This document shows, in pieces, positions 33,078 to 40,885 of a DNA stretch of 64,000 nucleotides. The notes under the pieces were generated by a model. That model had not been told where the DNA came from, searched no databases, and saw only the letters and a list, made by a program, of their open reading frames with translations. The position numbers were made by a program, and so were the translations under genes. How positions within the stretch are numbered: the first letter of the stretch is position 1; each line of letters opens with the position of its first letter. Source of the stretch: a virus. The stretch lies in IMG/VR virus record IMGVR_UViG_3300028361_000013, positions 62,001 to 126,000 of that record, one strand, 5' to 3'.

Positions 33078-33810
33078 ATTCACATCAAGAGATGTTATGA
33101 ATATAGTCGGTAAACATATCTTAATTAAGTCAGAATTCATTGGTTGGAATAAAGATAAATACAAATACAACACCTTAAGGAGAATCAATAGAGAAACCCC
33201 TTCGCAGTTTGTTAGTGATGTTCAAAGATTTTCTTATTACAGAACAAAACCAGCCGAGTATGAACTCTTCAAAAAGATTTCCAGAAGATTTAAGAAAAAA
33301 GAATTAGAACAATCTCTTGAGAGTGAAGATGAGAATATCTATATAATAGAACCAGATTCAACAATAGAGCCTATGAAGTGCTCTGTCCCATTTGAAAGAC
33401 TTTTCTTTATATGTAATGGTGACATGATGCAAAAGTTCATGGAACGTGCTGAGAGAGAACATAAAAATGAGTTCACCCATCCAGTTTGTTTGTTTGATAA
33501 TGAACACATAGGTAAGCATTGGGGTGAATCAAATGAAAAGATAGCAAACCACCTTAGAGAGATAACTGGTATAGAAACCATTTATATGGCTGACTCCCTT
33601 TCTTCAAAAATAAATAAAAACAATTGGCACTATACAAAACTAGAATCTGATGAGCATGGTAGAGAAATGATTTTTTACCAAATCACTCATCATGGAGATG
33701 ATAAGTCAATTATATACGATGATGAAGACCAATACAACGAACCTATAGGTTTTTGGGTTTTCGATGATTGCGTTGTGTATAAAAGAATGTCTGGTTATAG
33801 TGAGTGGTAA
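33064..33810 (+). CDS. Hypothetical protein, 248 aa
   Basis: 248 residues, 14-bp overlap with the previous gene. Contains paired acidic stretches and a H-I-G-K-H-W-G segment; C-terminal F-W-V-F-D-D-C. No family recognised. Confidence 0.85.
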   Translation: MNEDKFTSRDVMNIVGKHILIKSEFIGWNKDKYKYNTLRRINRETPSQFVSDVQRFSYYRTKPAEYELFKKISRRFKKKELEQSLESEDENIYIIEPDSTIEPMKCSVPFERLFFICNGDMMQKFMERAEREHKNEFTHPVCLFDNEHIGKHWGESNEKIANHLREITGIETIYMADSLSSKINKNNWHYTKLESDEHGREMIFYQITHHGDDKSIIYDDEDQYNEPIGFWVFDDCVVYKRMSGYSEW

Positions 33811-33812
33811 TT

Positions 33813-33840
33813 GAAACATTTCTAATCTTTTTGCGTATAA
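33813..33840 (+). promoter_or_regulatory. Class A phage promoter, GAAACAT variant
   Basis: GAAACAT, 14 bp, CGTATAA; 23 nt before ATG 33,864. Confidence 0.78.
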
Positions 33841-33863
33841 CTAATCGAACCAATACTTTAGTT

Positions 33864-34055
33864 ATGAACGAAAAAGAAATCCAAAAAAGAATTGATGAGA
33901 TTTTAGCAGACTCAAGAATGTCTGGAAAAACCGCTGTTGTATTTTCAAATGCTCCTCTAGCATTGATTCAAACTTCAATGGAGTCAGAGCTTCATACACT
34001 TCAAAAAGTTATTGGAGTTGAACCAACTAATTTCAAACTATTAAGAGGAGAATAA
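33864..34055 (+). CDS. Small hypothetical protein
   Basis: 63 residues, helix - strand - helix. ATG 33,864 is preferred over the upstream TTG because a promoter lies between. One-base overlap with the next gene. Confidence 0.8.
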   Translation: MNEKEIQKRIDEILADSRMSGKTAVVFSNAPLALIQTSMESELHTLQKVIGVEPTNFKLLRGE

Positions 34056-34405
34056 TGAGTTACTGTAAAAAACCCTGCAAGCATTGTCCATACAGAAGTG
34101 ATATTAAACCATTTCTACACCCAGAGCGTGGTGCAGAACTTGCCAGGTTAACTCAAAACCCATACAATGAATTTACTTGCCACAAGACTCTTGAACATGA
34201 TGATGAAGGAGATACTTATGCTGGACAAGAGTCTCAGACTTGTGCTGGATTCTTGACAATGATGGCAAACGAATGTGGGGAAGAAGCTATCCCTAAAGGA
34301 TTCGAGCCTTCTTGGTATATTTGTTACACAGATGCTTGGGAAATGGAGCAAGCCTATGAAGAGCAAGCTGAAATTGACCGAGAAGAAAGAAACAATAAAA
34401 AATAA
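34055..34405 (+). CDS. Cysteine-rich phage protein (DUF6283-like)
   Basis: 116 residues. C-K-K-P-C-K-H-C-P-Y-R at the start, F-T-C-H-K-T in the middle and T-C-A-G-F give a conserved Cys/His cluster that matches a metal-binding family common in phages and actinobacteria; metal is probably zinc or an Fe-S cluster. The C-terminus is an acidic helix. Role unknown. Confidence 0.78.
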   Translation: MSYCKKPCKHCPYRSDIKPFLHPERGAELARLTQNPYNEFTCHKTLEHDDEGDTYAGQESQTCAGFLTMMANECGEEAIPKGFEPSWYICYTDAWEMEQAYEEQAEIDREERNNKK

Positions 34406-34416
34406 AAGAACAGTAA

Positions 34417-34698
34417 ATGGAAATACTTTTCATACTCATAATAGTCGCAATAATTTTTCCCGCTTCAATTAAAAGAGAAAGCTCTACAACTGGATGTCCA
34501 AACATTTCTTTTGGAGGTGTGATTACATATCCAGATGATTTAAGTTGTGAACATTGTGGTAATGAAGAGTTTGTTTACATGAGAGATATTGATTCTTCTA
34601 CTTGGGATATGAAATGTCCAAAATGCAAAGAGATTGCATATAAACATCCAAAACGAGAGGAGAGGCAGCGGCAAATTAAAGATATGCTCGATTGGTAA
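34417..34698 (+). CDS. Membrane-anchored zinc-ribbon protein
   Basis: 93 residues: N-terminal transmembrane helix (4-17), then C-E-H-C and C-P-K-C forming a zinc ribbon, then a basic/acidic helix. Unknown role. Confidence 0.8.
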   Translation: MEILFILIIVAIIFPASIKRESSTTGCPNISFGGVITYPDDLSCEHCGNEEFVYMRDIDSSTWDMKCPKCKEIAYKHPKREERQRQIKDMLDW

Positions 34699-34700
34699 AT

Positions 34701-34729
34701 AGAACATTTTTAAATTTATAACGTATAAC
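34701..34729 (+). promoter_or_regulatory. Class A phage promoter
   Basis: AGAACAT, 14 bp, CGTATAAC; ATG 34,737 is 8 nt after CGTATAA. Confidence 0.88.
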
Positions 34730-34736
34730 AAAAGCT

Positions 34737-35048
34737 ATGATGAACATCAATAAAATAAACATTATAAATAAAGAAGGCATGCTAACTCCAGAGGATAGAA
34801 AGAAACCCCTTGAGCATGGTTGCAATGCTTTCACCTTCAAATCTTGCATTGACCTATCAAGTGGCATTGAGGTCATCCCTTATGGTAATGCAAATAAATT
34901 TTCTCTTGACCAATACAGCCAAGATGTAGCTTCTTTTATTTGCTGGTGGACTCACTTTGTAAAGAAAGACCTTAATGGATTTTCTGGATTTAGTCACGTT
35001 AAGTTTAGACTTCCAGAAGGAGCTGAATTAATAGACACTTCAAAATAA
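34737..35048 (+). CDS. Hypothetical protein
   Basis: 103 residues, starts with two adjacent ATGs. Two Cys and a W-W-T-H motif. Overlaps the next ATG by one base. Unknown. Confidence 0.82.
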   Translation: MMNINKINIINKEGMLTPEDRKKPLEHGCNAFTFKSCIDLSSGIEVIPYGNANKFSLDQYSQDVASFICWWTHFVKKDLNGFSGFSHVKFRLPEGAELIDTSK

Positions 35049-35284
35049 TGAACGAATTAAAACATTTCGGAAATTCATTTGGAGGTCCAGATAAAGATGT
35101 GTGCCAATCTTGTGGAAACGAGTCATCAACTATGTATTGGCAAGATGGTGTATGCAAGTCTTGCCAGGATGGTAGGAAAAAGACACTTGAAATTACAACA
35201 CCATTTCTCATGGTCTTGGCTATGATGATGTTTCCTCTGGCAATTATAGAAATTCTCCTAAATATTGCAACTTTAGGTATTTAA
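35048..35284 (+). CDS. Zinc-ribbon protein with C-terminal membrane helix
   Basis: 78 residues: C-Q-S-C and C-K-S-C zinc ribbon (about 20-40), then a hydrophobic helix (about 52-76). Unknown. Confidence 0.82.
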   Translation: MNELKHFGNSFGGPDKDVCQSCGNESSTMYWQDGVCKSCQDGRKKTLEITTPFLMVLAMMMFPLAIIEILLNIATLGI

Positions 35285-35294
35285 AATAATTACA

Positions 35295-35607
35295 ATGCAG
35301 ACTTTAAAATTAGCAGAAGACATATTTGATGCCCTTGAAACTGGGAAGCAAACAACCATAAGAAAAGGTCGAAGAGACATTCAGTTGGGCGACTTGAAGC
35401 TGGAGAGCGTTGAAGAAAATAGACAAGAGATTGTAAACGTAATCAATGTGCATTACTGCAGGTTGGCAAACGTATACATAGGAGACCTTCAGAACGATGG
35501 ATTTAAAAGACCATCACGACATGTGGGAGCAGATGAAGAGATTCTATCCAGAAATAACATTTGAAGATGAAGTTACAACAATAAAATTTACAAGATGGGA
35601 GATATAG
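35295..35607 (+). CDS. ASCH-domain protein interrupted by a +1 frameshift
   Basis: The first frame (35,295-35,564) encodes M-Q-T-L-K-L-A-E-D-I, T-G-K-Q-T-T-I-R-K-G-R-R-D-I, the typical start of an ASCH domain (RNA-binding PUA-like fold), up to N-D-G-F. Family members continue with an acidic helix and a final strand; exactly these appear in another frame: D-H-H-D-M-W-E-Q-M-K-R-F-Y-P ... V-T-T-I-K-F-T-R-W-E-I ending at TAG 35,607. The switch lies in TTTAAAA at about 35,502-35,508, as if one A had been added. In the first frame the protein would end with 16 unrelated residues. Confidence 0.78.
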
Positions 35608-35915
35608 CAGACATGATTCTTGATGGAATCCTTGACGAACAGACAGGAGAATATATTGGACCAGGAGTCGGTTATCCAAGAACAATGGAGGGTAACAGTT
35701 CAAGAAATGGGATGTCAAACCCAAGCAACGGAGTTAATAACTACTTGGTTAAAAAAGGATTCAAGACAAAAGGCGAACGAACTGAAGTCATAAAAGAATT
35801 CCTTCACTCCATAGGTGTGAAAACTGATAACATCAGCAAGGTAAAGATGTGCGAAATCATCAGCGAAGACTTTGGAAGCTTCAACAGATATTGTCAGAAA
35901 AAAGAGAAAAAATAG
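35595..35915 (+). CDS. Hypothetical protein
   Basis: 106 residues. Gly/Asn-rich middle and basic C-terminus. Start overlaps the restored ASCH frame by 13 bp. Unknown. Confidence 0.82.
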   Translation: MGDIADMILDGILDEQTGEYIGPGVGYPRTMEGNSSRNGMSNPSNGVNNYLVKKGFKTKGERTEVIKEFLHSIGVKTDNISKVKMCEIISEDFGSFNRYCQKKEKK

Positions 35916-35917
35916 TA

Positions 35918-35948
35918 TTGAATTTTTGACAAATTTGTCGTATATTTG
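35918..35948 (+). promoter_or_regulatory. Host-type promoter
   Basis: TTG 35,918-35,920, 20 bp, TATATTTG 35,941-35,948, upstream of ATG 35,975. Confidence 0.65.
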
Positions 35949-35974
35949 TGTATTAAAAATCATAAAAAAAGAAT

Positions 35975-36322
35975 ATGAAAAACAAGAAAAAGTTACAAAT
36001 TGCAAAGACGTGCCACGAGGTGCATAACGTACTTTGCAAAAACAATGGAATGCAAGTAATTCCTTGGGAAGATAAGTCTCCAGAGCATCATGCAATTGTT
36101 GCTGACTCAGTAGAGAAAATCGTAAAAGGAATTGTAAGAAGCCCACAAGAAGCTCACTACAATTTTGTAATTGGAAAGAGAAAAGATGGTTGGGAATATG
36201 GGCCTGATTATTCTACCAGAAACAAAACCAATCCAAGACTTTGTAGTTTTGATGAACTGGAAGATATTGAAAGAGAAAAAGAAGAATACTTCTTTGCTGT
36301 AGCAAGCTCTTTTAAGAAATAA
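35975..36322 (+). CDS. RyR-domain protein
   Basis: 115 residues. A-K-T-C-H-E-V-H-N-V-L-C-K-N-N-G, V-I-P-W-E-D-K, S-P-Q-E-A-H-Y-N-F and K-D-G-W-E-Y-G-P ... P-R-L-C-S-F-D-E-L-E form one complete RyR repeat, a helical domain known from ryanodine receptors and present in many bacterial and phage proteins, where it is associated with nucleotide-linked signalling. It may bind a nucleotide such as ADP-ribose-type ligands; that is a family-level idea. Host-type promoter upstream, structured RNA downstream. Confidence 0.82.
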   Translation: MKNKKKLQIAKTCHEVHNVLCKNNGMQVIPWEDKSPEHHAIVADSVEKIVKGIVRSPQEAHYNFVIGKRKDGWEYGPDYSTRNKTNPRLCSFDELEDIEREKEEYFFAVASSFKK

Positions 36323-36337
36323 GAAGCTTAAAGATAT

Positions 36338-36432
36338 ACCAAGTAGGCTGATTTTGGTTAAAGGGAGGTCGATACTCTCCATGTGTTAGGTTGCTACCAT
36401 GCAACTGGTACTGGCCATGTAAGCCACTTGGT
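36338..36432 (+). ncRNA. Structured RNA between RyR and kinase-PARP genes
   Basis: 95 nt. Closing stem ACCAAGT-A-GGCT / AGCC-ACTTGGT (36,338-36,349 with 36,422-36,432) encloses hairpins GGAG / CTCC and GTTGC / GCAAC (loop TACCAT). No open frame. It lies after the RyR stop and before a terminator, so it is either a stable 3' UTR RNA or a separate RNA. No known family is recognised. Confidence 0.65.
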
Positions 36433-36452
36433 TGTTTTTACAAGATATAATA

Positions 36453-36488
36453 AAAGAGGAAGTTTTTAGAACATTCCTCTTTTTTTTT
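36453..36488 (+). terminator. Terminator that contains the next promoter
   Basis: AAAGAGGAA / TTCCTCTTT stem plus T9. AGAACAT of the next promoter lies in the loop and 3' arm. Confidence 0.85.
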
Positions 36489-36496
36489 CGTATAAC
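36468..36496 (+). promoter_or_regulatory. Class A promoter embedded in a terminator
   Basis: AGAACAT 36,468-36,474, 14 bp made of the terminator arm and T-tract, CGTATAAC 36,489-36,496. Reads the kinase-PARP unit. Confidence 0.85.
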
Positions 36497-36514
36497 TTTC
36501 AAACAACAGCGTTA

Positions 36515-37333
36515 ATGCATAGAGAATTACACATATCAGTCGGACTTCCAGGAAGCGGAAAGACATCCGCATTCAAAATACTTCACAAGGAAATGGGTAG
36601 ACTCGCCAACTTAATTGAGTGCGACCAATATTTGCATGGAGCAAGAGGAGGAAGATATAAAAACATGGAAGAGCTTATTAAAGATAGAAGCAGCTTGTTT
36701 GATAGACATACTTTTCTTGATGGGTTATTTCTTACAAGAAAAGATGTTGAAAAGGTTCTTGAAATTGCTTGTGATAGAAACAGGCTTCCATCACACGTAA
36801 TAATTCACTATTGGAATCCAAACGTAGAAGCTTGCATCTGGAACGACACGCACAGAAGAGATGAAGACTCTGCAATCACCATAGAGAATGCTAAAATTGA
36901 TTCTATTAATGAAATAATGGAGGTCAAAGATATTGAAAAATATAAGAAGATAAAGTTTAGCAAAAAAACTTATAATGTTCAGAGAAAGCCAGAATGGAAA
37001 ATGTTTTCTGATGAGCATCAGCTTTATGCAAATGAAGAAGGGGTTGTTAAGGGTGATTCATGGAGCCTTGGAGGAACTTGGCAGGATTGCTGGGGCAATT
37101 CTGGTTCTGTGTCTCCAAGTAAAGCGCCAGACTCAATGACAGAACTTGATGAGCTTCTTGAAAAAGTAGCACCATCAATATCATTCTTGCAATATAAGAA
37201 CATTGCCAACAATTGCGTTAGTGTTCGTGAATTTAGAGAAGGAGATTACTACGGAGGTTCAACATATCATAATCAATATTTATTGAACTTACCTTGTCTT
37301 TACGATTACTTAAAAGAAAAAGAATTGATATAA
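36515..37333 (+). CDS. P-loop kinase of the AAA_33 / polynucleotide-kinase type
   Basis: 272 residues. Walker A G-L-P-G-S-G-K-T-S (10-18), followed by L-I-E-C-D-Q-Y (Walker B-like acid), an R-x-x-L-F-D-R-H region and a lid with Arg pairs (H-R-R-D-E-D). The order fits small-molecule or 5'-polynucleotide kinases. Residues 150-272 are a separate, Trp-rich region without known motif. It immediately precedes the PARP gene (10-bp gap), so the two proteins probably work together. Confidence 0.8.
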   Translation: MHRELHISVGLPGSGKTSAFKILHKEMGRLANLIECDQYLHGARGGRYKNMEELIKDRSSLFDRHTFLDGLFLTRKDVEKVLEIACDRNRLPSHVIIHYWNPNVEACIWNDTHRRDEDSAITIENAKIDSINEIMEVKDIEKYKKIKFSKKTYNVQRKPEWKMFSDEHQLYANEEGVVKGDSWSLGGTWQDCWGNSGSVSPSKAPDSMTELDELLEKVAPSISFLQYKNIANNCVSVREFREGDYYGGSTYHNQYLLNLPCLYDYLKEKELI

Positions 37334-37342
37334 ACCACACAA

Positions 37343-38620
37343 ATGATAACAAAAGAGGACGGGCTGAGATATGCCAAACTAATACATGTTAGTGTAGACA
37401 ACGGAAAGACAAGTCAGTCCAACAAAGTCTACATAATGGAAGAGCAATCCAATGGAACAATTAGATGTACCTATGGAAGGATTGGTACAAAAATGGCTGT
37501 TGATGTTAAATCTTCATCTAAGTGGAATGCTACATATAACCAAAAGACTTCAGCTCGAAAAGGTTATGTAGACAAGACTGATGAAGCTGTAATTAAGCAA
37601 GCACAAAAATCTACTGGAATTGTAAATATCTCTGAAGCAGAGGTGCAAGCATTGTTTGATGACCTTATGGCATACGCAAACAAGTCCATTGGTGCCAACT
37701 ATAAGATTACACAAGAAGATGTAACACAGAAGCAGGTTGACAACGCACAAGCAATCATTGATGCTGCCGCAGTAATTGTGAGAAACAATTCTACCAAGGC
37801 AAATAAGATAGAGCCAATAAATGAAAAATTATTGGAACTTTATGCTACCATCCCAAGAAAGATGAGCAACGTTAAAGACTTCTTGCTAAATGAAGATGAT
37901 TACACCATTGAAGAAATGAAAGACTTCATTGCCAATGAGCAGTCTATTCTTGATACAATGGCTGGTCAGGTGGCAATGATTACTCAAAACGCATCTGATG
38001 AAGATGAGGAAGAAGAGGATGAAGTCAAAGCAGCGCCAGACCTTCTTGATAAGATGGGGCTTGAAGTTACAGAAGAGAAAGACCCAAAAGCAATTGCTCT
38101 TGTAAAGAAATTGCTTGGAAATAACGCAAATCAATTAAGCAGACTGTTCAAGTGTGTAAATAAATCAACTCAAGCAAAGTTTGATGCACACTATGCCAAT
38201 GCCAATTTAAAAAATAGATTGCTATTGTGGCACGGTTCAAGAAATGAGAACTGGTTTAACATTATTCAGACTGGACTTCTTATTCGTCCATCTGGTGTTC
38301 AACACACAGGGTCAATGTTTGGTGATGGTATTTACTTTTCCAACAAAGCACAGAAGTCTATTGGATATTCATCTCTTTCTGGCTCTTACTGGGCAAGAGG
38401 AAATGACAATAAAGGATACTTGGCTTTGTTTGATGTACACATAGGAAGACAATATGATGTAACTTCATCAGACTCAAGTCTTTGTCAAAGCAAACTTGAT
38501 AGCAAAGGTGATTACGATTGTACTTTCGCACACGCTGGAAGCTCTTTGTATAATGATGAGATTATTGTCTATGAATCAAAGAGATGCACGATTGCTTACA
38601 TTGTTGAACTTAATAACTAA
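37343..38620 (+). CDS. Poly(ADP-ribose) polymerase with WGR domain
   Basis: 425 residues. Residues about 12-80 are a WGR-type domain (S-N-K-V-Y-I-M-E-E ... Y-G-R-I-G-T at 44-49, Tyr replacing Trp). Residues about 95-215 are helical like the PARP regulatory domain, then an acidic linker (219-228). Residues about 285-425 are the ADP-ribosyltransferase fold with the complete H-Y-E triad: L-W-H-G-S-R (His297), F-G-D-G-I-Y-F-S-N (Tyr331) and L-Y-N-D-E-I-I-V-Y (Glu406). With Glu present, chain (poly) transfer of ADP-ribose from NAD onto protein or nucleic acid is expected. WGR suggests activation by DNA breaks. No nucleotide-binding Rossmann domain or zinc fingers. Followed by a gene for a zinc-ribbon protein. 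Confidence 0.93.
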   Translation: MITKEDGLRYAKLIHVSVDNGKTSQSNKVYIMEEQSNGTIRCTYGRIGTKMAVDVKSSSKWNATYNQKTSARKGYVDKTDEAVIKQAQKSTGIVNISEAEVQALFDDLMAYANKSIGANYKITQEDVTQKQVDNAQAIIDAAAVIVRNNSTKANKIEPINEKLLELYATIPRKMSNVKDFLLNEDDYTIEEMKDFIANEQSILDTMAGQVAMITQNASDEDEEEEDEVKAAPDLLDKMGLEVTEEKDPKAIALVKKLLGNNANQLSRLFKCVNKSTQAKFDAHYANANLKNRLLLWHGSRNENWFNIIQTGLLIRPSGVQHTGSMFGDGIYFSNKAQKSIGYSSLSGSYWARGNDNKGYLALFDVHIGRQYDVTSSDSSLCQSKLDSKGDYDCTFAHAGSSLYNDEIIVYESKRCTIAYIVELNN

Positions 38621-38622
38621 AA

Positions 38623-39264
38623 ATGAACTCAAAACTTAAATTTAATGATTATATCTTTTCTCTTTTTAAAAACGCTGTTTTATTAAACATAAAAAGAGAA
38701 AAGATAAGAAATGCTTTTACTAATGAAGATGAAAGGGATGAATTTTTTGATTCTGAAGAAGGTGAAAAATTATATAGTGATGAAGACGATTTTATTGAAA
38801 AAATTGTTGATGCTGTAGATGAATCTTATGGAAAAGATATTTTAAATTTTAATACACCTGATGTAATGAAAATTGAATTCAAAAAAATTGGACATATAGC
38901 TCCTGATAGAACATATCATGATGAAATATATGAACAATACAATTATTCAATTGATGCAGTGATTAAAAAATGGGATAAATCTGATGAAATGCTAAGAAAA
39001 GATGCAGAGAAGTATTTTGATTTTTTAGTTAATCTAAACACAGACATTCAGAAACTCGAACCGTATCAATCGTACAGCGTGCAGCAAGATGGAAGATTAG
39101 TTCCAGGAGAAATAGGAAAATCTGAAGTTGAAGTTAAAGATTATATGATTTCTGGCGAACCAACTATTCCTGGAGTTATGTGTGATTGTGGCAGTACATA
39201 CACTGAATATATGTGTAATGATATGTGGCACTGTGGTATGTGTGATAATTATTTTGAAAATTAA
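38623..39264 (+). CDS. Hypothetical acidic protein with C-terminal zinc ribbon
   Basis: 213 residues; acidic helical N-terminal 150, C-terminal C-D-C-G ... C-G-M-C zinc ribbon (about 190-207). Two bp after the PARP stop, so co-transcribed with it; a partner or target of the PARP is conceivable. Confidence 0.82.
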   Translation: MNSKLKFNDYIFSLFKNAVLLNIKREKIRNAFTNEDERDEFFDSEEGEKLYSDEDDFIEKIVDAVDESYGKDILNFNTPDVMKIEFKKIGHIAPDRTYHDEIYEQYNYSIDAVIKKWDKSDEMLRKDAEKYFDFLVNLNTDIQKLEPYQSYSVQQDGRLVPGEIGKSEVEVKDYMISGEPTIPGVMCDCGSTYTEYMCNDMWHCGMCDNYFEN

Positions 39265-39304
39265 TTAACTTAAAAACAAATAACCGTTTTTAAAAAAAAA
39301 TAAC

Positions 39305-39550
39305 ATGAAAATATTAACAGCACTTTCGTTATCATTAGGAGCAATGAGCCCTGTGGATGACGCTCTTGAAGGCACTGAGTCAATGACTTGGTATGAAACT
39401 TTAACAGAACAGCAAAAGACAAATCTTAAGGAAGAGTCTTTCGAATTGCTTACAGGAACAAGCTACGATAGCATGAGCAAATTGTTCTCTCATGAACAAC
39501 TTGTAAAGATTGCTTACGATAAGCTGAAGATTGAAGGATTTGACGTATGA
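39305..39550 (+). CDS. Small hypothetical protein, possibly exported
   Basis: 81 residues; N-terminus K-I-L-T-A-L-S-L-S-L-G-A could be a weak signal sequence; the rest is a soluble helical domain. ATGA overlap with a tiny frame. Unknown. Confidence 0.75.
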   Translation: MKILTALSLSLGAMSPVDDALEGTESMTWYETLTEQQKTNLKEESFELLTGTSYDSMSKLFSHEQLVKIAYDKLKIEGFDV

Positions 39551-39615
39551 TAGAAAAATTAACAGACTGGCTAATAGCCAGGAGAAATAAGAAAAACCAC
39601 ACAACTGTTGATTAA
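39547..39615 (+). CDS. Possible 22-residue peptide
   Basis: ATGA overlap with the preceding gene; amphipathic basic helix. Marginal. Confidence 0.35.
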   Translation: MIEKLTDWLIARRNKKNHTTVD

Positions 39616-39686
39616 TTAGACGATTCACCAATAGCTGAATTCTCAAAAGTTTTAAACACTATTCCATAAATAAGCGGGGGAAAAAT

Positions 39687-39714
39687 AGAACATTCTAAGT
39701 TTAGAAACGTATAA
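39687..39714 (+). promoter_or_regulatory. Class A phage promoter
   Basis: AGAACAT, 14 bp, CGTATAA; 40-nt leader before ATG 39,755. Confidence 0.86.
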
Positions 39715-39754
39715 TAAAACGGTAAATAAATAATAAAAAATTAAACTATAAAAT

Positions 39755-40282
39755 ATGTACCACAGTAGAAGGGAAAAAGAATTTATAATTGATTTGTTTA
39801 TAAATGACTTCAAAGTCTTTTTATATGAAAGAATGATTAATGAACTTGCAGGAATAGAAGACGTAAATATTGACCTTAATAATAGCATTAAGCATACTAT
39901 TGATTATCTGTTGAGTAGGTTGCATTATAAAGAAGAAAAACTTACACAAGAAGAGATTGAAGAAATTGTTAATTCTTCTGATGGCAATGTTGTTATGATT
40001 GAAACCGATATGTCTATTGGAATTAGTTTTGATTGGTATCGTTTTATGGGTGATTTAGATAAAGATGGTTTTGATGCAAACCTTGTTCTTTTTAATCTAT
40101 ATGATGTATATCCAAGAATAGCTTCTAACCTTGAAGATGATGATAAAGAGTTGAAGATAAAAGAATTAAGAAAAAGAGTGGCTGAATTTATTGATGAATG
40201 GTTTTTGAATGAGCAGATGTTAGAACACGCAAACAAAAAAAATATTGAGGAAAACTTTTTAAAGAAATCCTCTAAAAATTGA
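39755..40282 (+). CDS. Hypothetical acidic protein
   Basis: 175 residues, helical ends with an alpha/beta middle; many Asp/Glu. Not recognised. The following 80 bp contain a small GCC-GAA-GGC hairpin with four T (about 40,311-40,324), a weak terminator at best. Confidence 0.85.
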   Translation: MYHSRREKEFIIDLFINDFKVFLYERMINELAGIEDVNIDLNNSIKHTIDYLLSRLHYKEEKLTQEEIEEIVNSSDGNVVMIETDMSIGISFDWYRFMGDLDKDGFDANLVLFNLYDVYPRIASNLEDDDKELKIKELRKRVAEFIDEWFLNEQMLEHANKKNIEENFLKKSSKN

Positions 40283-40362
40283 ACCATAGAAATTTTAATC
40301 ATTTTGGCAAGCCGAAGGCCTTTTAGGTATAAAATTTTTGACACTGAACAATTTAGTAAATA

Positions 40363-40833
40363 ATGAGAAAGCATAAGGCAAGTTACATATATAGAATTGG
40401 TGATGAGATATTTGTAATATACAGATTGTCCCACTACTCTCGTGAACCACTTAAAGCTGTTGCAACTGGAATGGCATACGATGGACACGGAAACCACTCA
40501 AGTGACTTCCTTAGGAAGATGAAGAAGTATTCAATAGACACTGAAGATAATAGATATGAGTTCCTTACCGACAATAAATTAGATATGTGCCTGAGACTTT
40601 ACTTGAAGCAATCAGCTGGAGCAGAAAGTAATAGACTCCCAGAGGAACAAGTTCCCAAGAGAGTGCTTGATTTCGGTGAAACGCTTCTTAACCATAAATT
40701 TAGAAAGATGGAGGATAGAGGCGAGAGAATCATTACACAAGTAATTAAACTCCTTGGAGATAAAGTAAAAGACCCGAAGAAAGCAAAAGAATTCCTTATG
40801 AAGAACCATAAGATTATAATTGGAATGGATTAA
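40363..40833 (+). CDS. Hypothetical basic protein
   Basis: 156 residues, basic, beta N-terminus (S-Y-I-Y-R-I-G-D-E-I-F-V-I-Y) and helical C-terminus. Not recognised. Confidence 0.85.
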   Translation: MRKHKASYIYRIGDEIFVIYRLSHYSREPLKAVATGMAYDGHGNHSSDFLRKMKKYSIDTEDNRYEFLTDNKLDMCLRLYLKQSAGAESNRLPEEQVPKRVLDFGETLLNHKFRKMEDRGERIITQVIKLLGDKVKDPKKAKEFLMKNHKIIIGMD

Positions 40834-40835
40834 AT

Positions 40836-40864
40836 AGAACATTTCTAAATTTAGAACGTATAAC
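40836..40864 (+). promoter_or_regulatory. Class A phage promoter
   Basis: AGAACAT, 14 bp, CGTATAAC; 21-nt leader before ATG 40,886. Confidence 0.88.
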
Positions 40865-40885
40865 GCATAACTAAAAAACTACACA

